From the NCBI RefSeq assembly GCF_018449635.1, contig NZ_JAAVUV010000010.1, forward strand, positions 220,748-284,747: DNA of 64,000 nt. The letters are read 5' to 3'. A program made the position numbers and the translations under genes. This DNA comes from Caballeronia sp. dw_276. GTDB taxonomy: Bacteria; Pseudomonadota; Gammaproteobacteria; Burkholderiales; Burkholderiaceae. Positions 52,864 through 61,488 of the stretch are shown here, piece after piece; the stretch's first letter is position 1; the number at the start of each line of letters is the position of its first letter. The notes beneath the pieces were generated by a model that worked only from the letters and a program-made list of their open reading frames with translations, ran no database searches and was not told where the DNA came from.

Positions 52864-53462
52864 TCCCGGGTCTCCAGGGGCGCCGCCGCAGGCATCACCA
52901 CGATAGTCGCCGTCGCCTTGACGACCGTTTCGCCAAGTTGGTTCTGCGCCTCGCCTTCGAGCTTCACCAGATCTCCGTTGAGGCTGGCTTTCCAGTGTGC
53001 ATCGACGACCTGCCAATGCATTTTGAGGACATCGTTCGCCTTGACCGCGCGCACGAGCTTGATGCTGAATTCCAGACCAAGAGGCTGGGCGTAAGCCGAA
53101 AAATGCGTCGCGAGTACCGCCATCAGATGCGCGGTGGGCTGCGTGCCCGATGCAATCAACGACCCAAAACGGCTGGCTTGGGCGTATGAGTCGTCGTGAT
53201 GCAGCGGGTTCTGGTCGTTGACCAAAGTCGCGAACGACTTGATGGAATCGGGCGGCAATTCCAGCGTCGCCTCCATTCGCTCGCCCACGCGCACCATGCG
53301 CGCACGCCCGGACGCAAGCGCCAGCGCGGCGCGCTTTTGCGCGTCATCGAAGGACGACCAGCCGGCGATTTCATCGATCGTGCGAAAGCAGCCGTCGCAA
53401 AGGTCCGTGCGTGGATTCATCCTGCATACATCGATACACGGCGACGCCACGGCTTCAGTCAT
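52860..53462 (-). CDS. DUF1289-MaoC dehydratase-like fusion protein
   Basis: A 200-residue protein with two parts. Residues 8-50 are a DUF1289 domain: SPCIDVCRMNPRTDLCDGC with Cys9, Cys13, Cys22 and Cys25, followed by RTIDEIAGW, likely a small metal-binding module. Residues 60-190 form a hot-dog MaoC-type domain with VNDQNPLHHDDSYAQASRFG (Asp83 and His88 in the hydratase positions). MaoC enzymes hydrate 2-enoyl-CoA. The start at 53462 shares one base with the ybaK stop. The fusion is unusual; the DUF1289 part is normally a separate small protein. Confidence 0.82.
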   Translation of the reverse strand: MTEAVASPCIDVCRMNPRTDLCDGCFRTIDEIAGWSSFDDAQKRAALALASGRARMVRVGERMEATLELPPDSIKSFATLVNDQNPLHHDDSYAQASRFGSLIASGTQPTAHLMAVLATHFSAYAQPLGLEFSIKLVRAVKANDVLKMHWQVVDAHWKASLNGDLVKLEGEAQNQLGETVVKATATIVVMPAAAPLETRE

Positions 53463-53962
53463 CACGCCGTCTCGCGCAACGCGACATCCACGACCGGCGC
53501 GTCCGTCAGCGCGATCAGTTCCTGCGGCGTCAGGTTGAACACCGCGTGCGGATGACCGGCGGCGGCCCAAAGGCTGTCGAGCGCGAGCAGGTCTTCATCG
53601 ATCAGCGTAACCGGCGGCGTGACATGACCAATCGGACAGACGCCGCCGATTGCGTAGCCGGTTTTTTCGCGGACGAATTTGGCGTCGGCGCGGCCGAGTT
53701 CGCCGACGCGCGCGGCGACTTTCTTTTCATCGACACGATTCGCGCCGCTCGCAATCACCAGCACGGGCGCGTCGTCTTCCTTGCGGCGAAACAAAATCGA
53801 CTTGGCAATCTGGGCGACCGAGCAGCCCAGTCCGGCCGCCGCTTCCGCCGATGTCTTGCCAGTTTCCGCCAGCATCACGATGGGTTTGGTATGGCCGCGT
53901 TCGCTGAGCAAACGGGCGACGCGGCGGGCGGCTTCGGGCAGGGCGTCGAGGGTTTCGTTCAT
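53462..53962 (-). CDS. YbaK/EbsC family aminoacyl-tRNA deacylase
   Basis: A 166-residue protein of the YbaK/ProX fold, which clears mischarged tRNAs such as Cys- or Ala-tRNA(Pro) in trans. SVAQIAKSILFRRKEDD carries the conserved catalytic Lys, and YAIGGVCPIGH carries the Gly-rich loop with the GxxxP motif. The length suits a free-standing deacylase. AAGGAA precedes the ATG, 29 bases after the HMG-CoA lyase stop. It sits in the middle of a catabolic operon, an odd partner for the neighbours. Confidence 0.9.
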   Translation of the reverse strand: MNETLDALPEAARRVARLLSERGHTKPIVMLAETGKTSAEAAAGLGCSVAQIAKSILFRRKEDDAPVLVIASGANRVDEKKVAARVGELGRADAKFVREKTGYAIGGVCPIGHVTPPVTLIDEDLLALDSLWAAAGHPHAVFNLTPQELIALTDAPVVDVALRETA

Positions 53963-53991
53963 TGCATTCGGTTCCTTTTATGAGCGTATTC

Positions 53992-54915
53992 TTAGACGCA
54001 AGGCGTTACGCCATCGCGTTTTTTCGCGAGCAGCGCACGTCCCACGCGCGAAGCACTCGGTTTGCCGATGGCCTGCGAAATGAAGTCGCCGATATCCACC
54101 AGCTGATCGAGATCCACGCCGGTTTCAATGCCCAGTCCGTTGAGCAGGAAAATCACGTCTTCGGTCGCGACATTGCCCGTCGCGCCCTTGGCATATGGAC
54201 AACCGCCGAGCCCCGCTACAGATGCATGGAAGATCTCGATGCCTTCCTGCAACGCCGCGTAGACGTTGGCGACGGCCTGGCCGTAGGTATCGTGGAAATG
54301 GCCGGAGAGCCGTTCGCGCGGAAATACCTTCGATACCGCCGCCATCACCTCGCGCGTGCGGCCCGCAGTTCCCACGCCGATGGTGTCGGCGATATCGATT
54401 TCGTCGCAGCCGAGCGCCTTCATGCGCTCCACGACATCCACGACGGATGCCACCGGCACGTCGCCTTGATACGGACAGCCCAGCGCGCAGGAAATGCTGC
54501 CGCGCAAGCGCAATCCCGCTTCTTTTGCGGACTTCGCAACCGGTTCGAAGCGCGCGATGCTTTCCGCGATGCTGCAATTGATGTTCTTCTGCGAGAACGC
54601 TTCGCTCGCCGCGCCGAAGATCACGATTTCATCGGCTTTCGCTTCGAGCGCCGCTTCGAAACCGCGCAGATTCGGCGTCAGCGCCGAGTAGATCGTGCCC
54701 GCGCGCCGGTCGATTCCCGCCATGACCGCGGCCGCATCGGCCATTTGCGGCACCCATTTCGGCGATACAAACGACGTCGACTCCACGTTCTGCAAACCCG
54801 CTTTGGCAAGCCGGTTGATCAGCTCGATCTTGAGTTCAGTCGCGACGAAATTCTTCTCGTTCTGCAGGCCGTCGCGCGGCGCGACTTCGACGATTTTCAC
54901 TTTAGGCGGAAGCAT
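53992..54915 (-). CDS. hydroxymethylglutaryl-CoA lyase
   Basis: A 307-residue TIM-barrel enzyme that cleaves HMG-CoA to acetoacetate and acetyl-CoA, the last step of leucine catabolism. VEVAPRDGLQNEKNFVATE near the N terminus carries the catalytic Arg and Asp. GHFHDTYGQAVANVYAAL near residue 225 supplies metal-binding His residues, and SVAGLGGCPYAKGATGN near residue 255 holds the active-site Cys. AAGGAGAC precedes the ATG. It lies 24 bases downstream of ghrA and 29 bases upstream of ybaK. No other leucine-pathway gene is adjacent, but an enoyl-CoA hydratase lies 8 kb to the right. Confidence 0.95.
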   Translation of the reverse strand: MLPPKVKIVEVAPRDGLQNEKNFVATELKIELINRLAKAGLQNVESTSFVSPKWVPQMADAAAVMAGIDRRAGTIYSALTPNLRGFEAALEAKADEIVIFGAASEAFSQKNINCSIAESIARFEPVAKSAKEAGLRLRGSISCALGCPYQGDVPVASVVDVVERMKALGCDEIDIADTIGVGTAGRTREVMAAVSKVFPRERLSGHFHDTYGQAVANVYAALQEGIEIFHASVAGLGGCPYAKGATGNVATEDVIFLLNGLGIETGVDLDQLVDIGDFISQAIGKPSASRVGRALLAKKRDGVTPCV

Positions 54916-54939
54916 GCCTGTCTCCTTTTTTGGCCGGCA

Positions 54940-55881
54940 TCAGTAGCCGCGTTTGGCGTCGACTATGCCGGATATGGGTTCACCGCGCGTAAGCGCCCGG
55001 ATCTTCAGCGCGATCTGTTCGATGCTTTCCTCGCGCAGCGTAATGGCGGCGACGTGCGGCGTGATTTCGATACGCGGCGTGGTCCAGAACGGATGATTAT
55101 CGGGTAAAGGCTCTTGGTGGAAGACATCCAACGCCGCCGCCGCGATCTGGCCGGACTTCATGGCTTGCAGCAAATCGTTATCCACCACATGCGGACCGCG
55201 CGCCAGATTCACCAAATACGCACCGGGCGCGAGGCGTTCGAACGCGCGGGCGTTCAGAATGCCTTCGGTGTCCGGTGTATGCGGCAACAGGTTGATGAGC
55301 ATCTTGGCGCCATCGAGGAAAGCGTCGAATTGCCCGGCGCCCGCGAATGTCTGCACGCCTTCAATCTCGCGTTTGGTGCGGCTGAAACCGCGCACCGGCA
55401 CGCCGAGCGTTGTCAGCGATTGCGCGACGCGCGCGCCCAGCACACCCATGCCCAGCACGCCGACGGTGAATGTGCTGCGTGCATGCGGCTCGAGTTTTTC
55501 CCATCGATGTTCACGCTGGAGCGCGTCGTATTCGTCCATGCGGCGCAGGTAGCGCAGCACCGTGTAGACCGCGTATTCCACCATTTGCTGCGACATGCCG
55601 CTGTCTTCGAGGCGCACGAGCAACGCGTTTGGCGGCAGCGTGCCGGGTTCCTTGCGCTCGATGTCGAGAATCGCGTCCACGCCCGCGCCCAGGTTGAAAA
55701 CCGCCTTCAGATCCGGACGATTCGCAAACAATTCGCGTGGCGCGCGCCAGACGACGGCGTAATCGGCGGGGGCGGTATCGCCGGGTTCCCATACGCGGAC
55801 ATCGGCTTCGGGAAGCGCGCGGGACAAGTCCTGGAGCCAGGGCGCGGCATCGTCGTTGTGCTCGTAGAGAATGATCTTCAT
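54940..55881 (-). CDS. ghrA: glyoxylate/hydroxypyruvate reductase A
   Basis: A 313-residue D-2-hydroxyacid dehydrogenase of the GhrA type, which reduces glyoxylate to glycolate and hydroxypyruvate to glycerate with NADPH. VFNLGAGVDAILD near residue 85, the NAD(P)-binding loop VGVLGMGVLGARVAQSL near residue 145, and LINLLPHTPDTEGILNA near residue 205 are clear. YLVNLARGPHVVDNDLLQAM holds the catalytic Arg, and HVAAIT the catalytic His. The length equals E. coli GhrA (312). It is the first gene of the leftward five-gene unit. Confidence 0.93.
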   Translation of the reverse strand: MKIILYEHNDDAAPWLQDLSRALPEADVRVWEPGDTAPADYAVVWRAPRELFANRPDLKAVFNLGAGVDAILDIERKEPGTLPPNALLVRLEDSGMSQQMVEYAVYTVLRYLRRMDEYDALQREHRWEKLEPHARSTFTVGVLGMGVLGARVAQSLTTLGVPVRGFSRTKREIEGVQTFAGAGQFDAFLDGAKMLINLLPHTPDTEGILNARAFERLAPGAYLVNLARGPHVVDNDLLQAMKSGQIAAAALDVFHQEPLPDNHPFWTTPRIEITPHVAAITLREESIEQIALKIRALTRGEPISGIVDAKRGY

Positions 55882-56082
55882 TGAAAGTTCGGGTTCTGGA
55901 TAGATGGCGTGGAATGTGAGCGGAATCGGACCATTTTACGGTTTCGCCGATTAAAACGCGCTCCGGTAGAAAAACGCCGCGCGCCCGCCGATAACCAAAT
56001 GACGATAAGTTGGTTCTCGCGAACGCCGCGCCCAAGCAAAATTGGTCCTCACCATGCCGGCTTTGGCCGCAGCGAGGTTCAC

Positions 56083-56706
56083 ATGAGTTCATACAGCACA
56101 TCCGCGTGGCCGCCGCGGCTCGTCACCGTGCCGGGTTTGCACGGCAGCGAGGGCGCGCACTGGCAAACGTGGCTCGAGCGGCAATTGCCGAGATCGCGCC
56201 GCGTCATGCAGGAGGACTGGGACGCGCCGCAACTCGATACCTGGGCGCAAGCCGTTGCAGACACCGTGGCGAGCGTTCGCGGCCGCGTCATTCTCGCGGC
56301 GCATAGTTTTGGTTGCCTCGCGGCGGCGCACGCGATCGCAGAAGGTCTGACCGGCGATGCGGTTGCGGGCGTCCTGTTTGTCGCGCCGGCGAGCCCGGAC
56401 AAGTTTCGTTTTGCCGGCACGTTCGAAGCGCGTAAGTTGAATGTGCCTTCAGTGCTGATCGCGAGCCAGACCGACCCGTGGATGCCCTTCGACGATGCCC
56501 TGCGTCTCGCCAGCCAGTTCGGCAGCGCGCTGGTGAATCTCGGCGATGCCGGCCACATCAACACGGCCTCGGGTTTTGGTCCGTGGCCGCGGGCGAAGTA
56601 TTTCGTCGACACGCTGATTCATTGCGCGGCGCCATCGCATTTCGGCGAGAAGAACGAAGCGAAGCGCGACGTGTTCGAGCGTTTCGAACAACCGGCGTAT
56701 GGATAA
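56083..56706 (+). CDS. RBBP9/YdeN family alpha/beta hydrolase
   Basis: A 207-residue serine-hydrolase-fold protein. VTVPGLHGSEGAHWQTWLER near the N terminus and VILAAHSFGCLAAAHAIAEG near residue 67 (nucleophile Ser in HSFG) define the family. SQTDPWMPFDDA near residue 130 has the Asp, and GDAGHINTASGFGPWPRAK near residue 160 has the His. The start at 56083 has GAGG nearby and gives the standard N terminus. It precedes the sulfate-binding protein gene by 92 bases. The substrate is unknown. Confidence 0.9.
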   Translation: MSSYSTSAWPPRLVTVPGLHGSEGAHWQTWLERQLPRSRRVMQEDWDAPQLDTWAQAVADTVASVRGRVILAAHSFGCLAAAHAIAEGLTGDAVAGVLFVAPASPDKFRFAGTFEARKLNVPSVLIASQTDPWMPFDDALRLASQFGSALVNLGDAGHINTASGFGPWPRAKYFVDTLIHCAAPSHFGEKNEAKRDVFERFEQPAYG

Positions 56707-56798
56707 CGCACCCGACCGTTTGCGGCCCGAACCTACGAATGTTTTCGATAGAATCGCCGCTGGCGGCGGTTTTTACTATTCGAACAATCGGGGGATAC

Positions 56799-57797
56799 AT
56801 GGCGGGTTTGAAGCATTTGGCCGCGATCGCGGCGTTGGGTTTGACCACGTTGGCGCACGCGGAAACGTCGTTGCTGAACGTTTCATACGACGTGACGCGC
56901 GAGTTGTACAAGGACATCGATACAGCGTTCATTGCCGACTATAAGCAGAAGAACGGCGAAACGTTGTCCGTGCGCCAGTCGCACGGGGCATCGAGTGCGC
57001 AGGCTTTGTCAGTGATGCAGGGTTTGCAGGCCGACGTGGTCACAATGAACCAGCCTAACGATATCGACTTGCTGGTCGAGCGCGGCGGCCTGGTGCCGGC
57101 CAACTGGCGCACGCGTTTGCCGAACAACGCCGTGCCGTACACCACCACGATGGTATTTCTCGTGCGCGCCGGTAATCCGAAAAACATCAAGGACTGGAGC
57201 GATCTCGCGCGCCCGGGCGTGCAGGTTGTGATCGCGAATCCGAAGACATCGGGTAACGGGCGTTATGCGTATCTCGCGGCTTGGGGCTACAAAAAGCAGC
57301 AAGGCGCAACCGACGAACAAGCGCAAGCCTTCGAAAAAGCCATCTTCAAGAACGTGCCGGTGCTCGATACGGGCGGCCGCGGCGCGACAACGACGTTCAC
57401 TCAACGGGGTATCGGCGATGTGCTGGTGACGTTCGAAAACGAAGTCGCGTTGATGGATACGGGCGCGGGCGGGAAGGATTTCGACGCCGTGTATCCGTCG
57501 GTGAGTTTGCTGGCGGAACCGCCGGTCGCCGTGGTCGACAAGGTCGTGGACAAGCGCGGCACGCGCAAGGAGGCGCAGGCGTATCTGCAATATTTATGGA
57601 CGCCGGCGGCGCAGGAAATCATCGCGCAACATCATTTGCGGCCGCGTAATGCCGAGGTTTTAGCAAAGCACGTCAGCGAATTCAAGCCGATCAAGACGTT
57701 CACGGTGGAACAGGTTTTTGGCAATTGGCAGAAAGCCCAGCAAACCCATTTCTCCGATGGCGGAACGTTCGATCAGGTGATTGTGGATAAGAATTGA
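56799..57797 (+). CDS. sulfate ABC transporter substrate-binding protein
   Basis: A 332-residue periplasmic protein of the Sbp/CysP family, which captures sulfate or thiosulfate for the CysTWA transporter. The signal peptide ends LTTLAHA-ETS. LLNVSYDVTRELYKDID, SVRQSHGASSAQALSVMQGL and VTMNQPNDIDLLVERGGLV are family signatures of the anion-binding lobe. GGGGGATAC precedes the ATG. The permease and ATPase genes (cysT, cysW, cysA) that usually follow in Burkholderiaceae are absent; a toxin-antitoxin pair follows instead. Confidence 0.95.
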   Translation: MAGLKHLAAIAALGLTTLAHAETSLLNVSYDVTRELYKDIDTAFIADYKQKNGETLSVRQSHGASSAQALSVMQGLQADVVTMNQPNDIDLLVERGGLVPANWRTRLPNNAVPYTTTMVFLVRAGNPKNIKDWSDLARPGVQVVIANPKTSGNGRYAYLAAWGYKKQQGATDEQAQAFEKAIFKNVPVLDTGGRGATTTFTQRGIGDVLVTFENEVALMDTGAGGKDFDAVYPSVSLLAEPPVAVVDKVVDKRGTRKEAQAYLQYLWTPAAQEIIAQHHLRPRNAEVLAKHVSEFKPIKTFTVEQVFGNWQKAQQTHFSDGGTFDQVIVDKN

Positions 57798-57864
57798 GCG
57801 GCGAAGCTCAAGTTGGTTTTTTTACCCAAATGCGCTAAACTCGTTACATGTAACGGAGGTTGTA

Positions 57865-58077
57865 ATGAGACAAAATGTTGCTGAACGAGTAAGTAAGCGT
57901 CGTGCTGCGTTGCGTGCTGCGGGGCTTCGTCCAGTCCAGATCTGGGTGCCGGACACACGGCGCGAAGGGTTTGCAGCGGAATGCCGCCGTCAATCCCTGC
58001 TACTGCGTGACGACCCGCAGGAAAATGAAATCCTTGATTTCATTGAAGCAAATATGGACGTGCAGGGTTGGGAGTGA
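57865..58077 (+). CDS. MazE family antitoxin
   Basis: A 70-residue antitoxin, of the DUF3018/MazE-like type that pairs with PemK/MazF toxins. SKRRAALRAAGLRPVQIWVP and DTRREGFAAECRRQSLLLRD are typical of the group. The N-terminal region likely binds operator DNA and the C-terminal part blocks the toxin. GGAGGTTGTA lies directly before the ATG at 57865, giving strong translation, as expected for the more abundant antitoxin. It lies 67 bases past the sulfate-binding protein gene and overlaps the toxin start. Confidence 0.9.
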   Translation: MRQNVAERVSKRRAALRAAGLRPVQIWVPDTRREGFAAECRRQSLLLRDDPQENEILDFIEANMDVQGWE

Positions 58078-58397
58078 GGCGCGGCGATCTAATAACCGTT
58101 TCAGTCCAGGGTAACTTCGGAAAACCGCGCCCCGCACTGGTCGTACAGTCTGATTTGTTTTCAGAGCATGGGTCTGTGACGGTTTTGCTACTTACGAGCG
58201 AGTTGCGAGACACTCCGCTTTTTCGCGTCACCGTCGAGCCCGATGAAGTCAACCAACTGACCAAGCGTTCTCAGGTGATGGTTGATAAAGCAGTCACTAT
58301 GCCGCGAGAGAAGCTCGGCGAAGCCTTCGGACGGCTTGAGGGTGAACTGATGATAAGCGTGACTCGCGCCATGGCCGTATTCCTCGGCATCGCCTAA
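58074..58397 (+). CDS. PemK/MazF family endoribonuclease toxin
   Basis: A 107-residue toxin that cuts single-stranded RNA to stop translation. GDLITVSVQGNFGKPRPALV near the N terminus carries the beta-strand start and the conserved Arg region; LLLTSELRDTPLFRV has the Thr; RSQVMVDKAVTMPREKLG follows. A GTG at 58074 overlapping the antitoxin stop (GTGA) is chosen; a TTG at 58068 is also possible. The pair forms an autoregulated operon closed by a strong terminator. Confidence 0.92.
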   Translation: MRRGDLITVSVQGNFGKPRPALVVQSDLFSEHGSVTVLLLTSELRDTPLFRVTVEPDEVNQLTKRSQVMVDKAVTMPREKLGEAFGRLEGELMISVTRAMAVFLGIA

Positions 58398-58416
58398 CAC
58401 TCTGACATGTAAAACC

Positions 58417-58444
58417 AAAATGCCCCGAAATCTCGGGGCATTTT
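58417..58444. terminator. bidirectional terminator between mazEF and bioB
   Basis: AAAATGCCCCGA at 58417-58428 pairs perfectly with TCGGGGCATTTT at 58433-58444 over a four-base loop. Confidence 0.92.
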
Positions 58445-58460
58445 GCTATTCCTAACTGGC

Positions 58461-59510
58461 TTACTGAACCTGCGCGTGCCCGCACTTCACATCGCAGGCC
58501 TCCGCTTCGTCCATCTGCTGTGAAGCTTCGGCGCGCATGCCCAAACGTTCCAGCAACTTTCTATCGGCTTCAGCTTGCGGGTTGCTCGTCGTCAGCAACT
58601 GGTCGCCGTAGAAAATCGAGTTCGCACCGGCCACAAAACAAAGCGCTTGCAACGCTTCATCCATCTGTTCGCGTCCGGCCGACAAACGCACCATCGCCTT
58701 CGGCATCGTGATGCGCGCAACCGCAATCGTACGCACGAATTCAAACGGATCGAGCGGCGCCGTGCCCGTCAGCGGCGTGCCTTCGACTTGCACCAGATTG
58801 TTGATGGGCACCGATTCCGGATACGGCTCCATGTTCGCCAGTTGCGTGATCAGCCCCGCGCGTTCACGCCGCGATTCACCCATCCCCACGATACCGCCGC
58901 AACACACATTGATGCCCGCATCGCGGACATGTTCGAGCGTGTCGAGACGATCCTGGTACGTGCGCGTCGAGATGATCTGGCCGTAGAACTCCGGCGATGT
59001 ATCCAGGTTATGGTTGTAGTAATCGAGGCCGGCATCGCGCAGACGGGTCGCCTGATGCGCTTCCAGCATGCCGAGCGTCACGCAGGTTTCGAGACCCATC
59101 GCCTTCACGCCGCGAATCATGTCGGCGATCGGTTCAAGATGCTGATCCTTCGGATTGCGCCACGCCGCGCCCATGCAGAAACGCGTCGCGCCGTTTGCTT
59201 TGGCGATTTCGGCGGCTTTCAGGACTTCATCGACGGGCATCAGCTTTTCGGCTTTCAGGCCGGTATCGTGATGCGACGACTGCGGGCAATACGCGCAATC
59301 TTCCGGGCAACCGCCGGTCTTGATGGAGAGCAACGTGGAAAGCTGAACCGTGTTGGCATCGAAATGTTCACGGTGAGCCGTCTGCGCGCGAAACAGCAGG
59401 TCGTTGAAGGGCAGGTCGTAGAGCGCGACAACATCTGCCACGCGCCAACGGGCCAGCGTCTTCGGCGCGGCGGATTGAGCGAGGGTTTCGGCGGTTTGCA
59501 TTTGTGTCAT
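58461..59510 (-). CDS. bioB: biotin synthase
   Basis: A 349-residue radical SAM enzyme that inserts sulfur into dethiobiotin to form biotin. GGCPEDCAYCPQSSHHDTG carries the 4Fe-4S cysteines Cys68, Cys72 and Cys75. Further motifs are ARFCMGAAWRNPK-like TRFCMGAAWRNPKDQ, DYYNHNLDTSPEFYG and VCCGGIVGMGESRRERAGL, binding the 2Fe-2S cluster and substrates. The C-terminal tail has a short Cys-containing extension. It is the last gene of the leftward operon bioA-bioF-bioD-bioB, 35 bases after bioD. Confidence 0.98.
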   Translation of the reverse strand: MTQMQTAETLAQSAAPKTLARWRVADVVALYDLPFNDLLFRAQTAHREHFDANTVQLSTLLSIKTGGCPEDCAYCPQSSHHDTGLKAEKLMPVDEVLKAAEIAKANGATRFCMGAAWRNPKDQHLEPIADMIRGVKAMGLETCVTLGMLEAHQATRLRDAGLDYYNHNLDTSPEFYGQIISTRTYQDRLDTLEHVRDAGINVCCGGIVGMGESRRERAGLITQLANMEPYPESVPINNLVQVEGTPLTGTAPLDPFEFVRTIAVARITMPKAMVRLSAGREQMDEALQALCFVAGANSIFYGDQLLTTSNPQAEADRKLLERLGMRAEASQQMDEAEACDVKCGHAQVQ

Positions 59511-59545
59511 GTGATGATCCTTTTCGCTTTGCAGATAACGATGAA

Positions 59546-60271
59546 TTACTGGCCCGCGTCTGCCGAACGCAACGTGTCCAGCAGCAGGGAGGTATTGATA
59601 TAAGTGGTCGCCGTCAGCGCATCGGGCGGGGACAGGCGGGGAATGGTGCCGAGCAATGGCGCGTTGTACTGGCTGTCGAGCCGCAACCGGATTGCTTCGA
59701 TATTTTCAGCAGGAAACAGCATGTTCGGATCGAGTTGATTCGCGACCCAGCCCACGAGATGCAAGCCGCGCGCAGCGATGGCCTCGGCGCTCAGCAACGC
59801 ATGACTGATGCAGCCGAGGCGCATGCCGACCACGAGCACGACCGGCAAATGCAATGCGAACGCGAGGTCGGCGGTATCGTGGACGTCGGTCAGTGGCACG
59901 CGGAATCCGCCGACGCCTTCCACCACGACCACGTCCGCCTGTTTGATGGCGGCCTGATGCGCCTCGACAATGCGCGCGATATCCAGCGACACGTTCTCGC
60001 GCGCCGCTGCAATGTGCGGCGCGGCGGCGTCCTTGAGCAGGAACGGCGTGCGTATGGACGGCGGCAGCACGACGTTCGCGGCGGCATCGAGTTGATCGGC
60101 GTCTTCGTTGTGCCATTCGCCATTGCGTTCGAACGCGCCGGCGGCGATCGGTTTCATTGCGGCGGCGCGCAAGCCCAGCGCCGCGAATCCGTGCAGCAAC
60201 GAGGCTGAAACGAGCGTCTTGCCGATCTCGGTATCGGTGCCGGTGACGAAGATTGAAAGTGGCGCGGTCAT
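59546..60271 (-). CDS. bioD: dethiobiotin synthase
   Basis: A 241-residue ATP-dependent ligase that closes the ureido ring of dethiobiotin from 7,8-diaminopelargonate and CO2. The P-loop is GTDTEIGKT at residues 11-19, and MKPIAAG near residue 40 supplies a substrate-binding Lys. VVVEGVGGFRVPLTDVHDTA near residue 114 binds the Mg/diamine. The start overlaps the bioF stop by four bases, giving translational coupling. The length is close to E. coli BioD (225). Confidence 0.97.
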   Translation of the reverse strand: MTAPLSIFVTGTDTEIGKTLVSASLLHGFAALGLRAAAMKPIAAGAFERNGEWHNEDADQLDAAANVVLPPSIRTPFLLKDAAAPHIAAARENVSLDIARIVEAHQAAIKQADVVVVEGVGGFRVPLTDVHDTADLAFALHLPVVLVVGMRLGCISHALLSAEAIAARGLHLVGWVANQLDPNMLFPAENIEAIRLRLDSQYNAPLLGTIPRLSPPDALTATTYINTSLLLDTLRSADAGQ

Positions 60272-61488
60272 GATCGATTGCTCAAGGTTTGCAAGGCGTG
60301 GTCGAGCTTCGCGAGGTCTTCGTGGCTATGCGCCGCCGACAACGAAATGCGCAGCCGCGATGTACCCACTGGCACCGTCGGCGGCCGGATCGCGGGAACC
60401 CACATGCGGTGTTCATCGAGCGCGGCGGCGAGTTGCAGCGTCTCTTCATTGCCGCCGATGATCAACGGCTGAACCGCCGTATGCGAATCCACCGGCTGCC
60501 ATTGTGTGCGTTTCAAAATAGCGCGCGTGCTGTCGATAAGCGTCGCGAGATGCGCGCGTCTCTGGTCGCCTTCATCGCCGCCAATGATCTTGAGACTCGC
60601 CGATACCGCGTGCGCCACCGCCGGTACGGACGCCGTCGTGAAAATATACGGCCGCGCGCGCTGCACGAACCATTCGATCACGGTCTCATGCGCGATCACG
60701 AACGCGCCCGATACCCCCGCCGCCTTCCCTAACGTCCCCACATAAACAAGATGCGGCGAACGCAGCGCGACTTCGGCAAGCGCGCCGCGTCCCTGCGGAC
60801 CGAGCACGCCGAAGCCGTGCGCGTCGTCGACGACGAGCCAGGCGCCGTATCGTTCGGCGATTTCGAGCAGACGCGCGAGCGGCGCAATATCGCCGTCCAT
60901 GCTGAAGACCGAATCCGTGACGATGATTTTCGTCGCGCCCTCGTTTTGCGATGCATCGAGCATGGCGCTAAGTGCTTCGGCATCGGCGTGAGGATAGATG
61001 CGGATTTCCGCACGCGACAAACGCGCGCCATCGATCAGCGATGCGTGGTTCAACGCGTCGCAGAACATCAACGTATCGCGGCCGCCTGACTTGCTTACAG
61101 CACCGAGCGTGGTCAGCGTCGCGAGGTTCGCCATATAGCCGGTGCTGAAATACAGCGCGCGCGCCTGATCCACGAAGCCGCCGGAAAACGCTGCGAGGTC
61201 GTCTTCGAGCTTCGCGTGCGCACGCGAATGGCCGCCGAGCAAATGCGATCCGCCGCTGCCCGCGCCATATTTGCGCGCGCCTTCGGCCAGGGCTTCGCGC
61301 AAGGTTTCATGCGCGGCGAGGCCGAGATAATCGTTGCTCGCAAAGCCGATGATCTCGCGTCCATCCACCGTCATGTGCGCGGCGCACGCACTGTCGGCCA
61401 CGCGCCGCCTGCGACGCAAACCGTCGCGATCGATATCGGCGAGGCCTTGTTTCAGCGTATCGAATAATGCTGGCGTTGGCGAAGTCAT
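60268..61488 (-). CDS. bioF: 8-amino-7-oxononanoate synthase
   Basis: A 406-residue PLP enzyme condensing pimeloyl-thioester with alanine. GSGGSHLLGGHSRAHAKLED near residue 77 and STGYMANLATL near residue 115 form the substrate and PLP pockets. The PLP-binding Asp and His lie in VVDDAHGFGVLG (Asp221, His224), and the Schiff-base Lys255 lies in VGTLGKAAGVSGAF. The start at 61488 follows the bioA stop with an ATGA overlap. A much longer upstream reading frame exists but runs through bioA and is not credible. Confidence 0.97.
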   Translation of the reverse strand: MTSPTPALFDTLKQGLADIDRDGLRRRRRVADSACAAHMTVDGREIIGFASNDYLGLAAHETLREALAEGARKYGAGSGGSHLLGGHSRAHAKLEDDLAAFSGGFVDQARALYFSTGYMANLATLTTLGAVSKSGGRDTLMFCDALNHASLIDGARLSRAEIRIYPHADAEALSAMLDASQNEGATKIIVTDSVFSMDGDIAPLARLLEIAERYGAWLVVDDAHGFGVLGPQGRGALAEVALRSPHLVYVGTLGKAAGVSGAFVIAHETVIEWFVQRARPYIFTTASVPAVAHAVSASLKIIGGDEGDQRRAHLATLIDSTRAILKRTQWQPVDSHTAVQPLIIGGNEETLQLAAALDEHRMWVPAIRPPTVPVGTSRLRISLSAAHSHEDLAKLDHALQTLSNRS

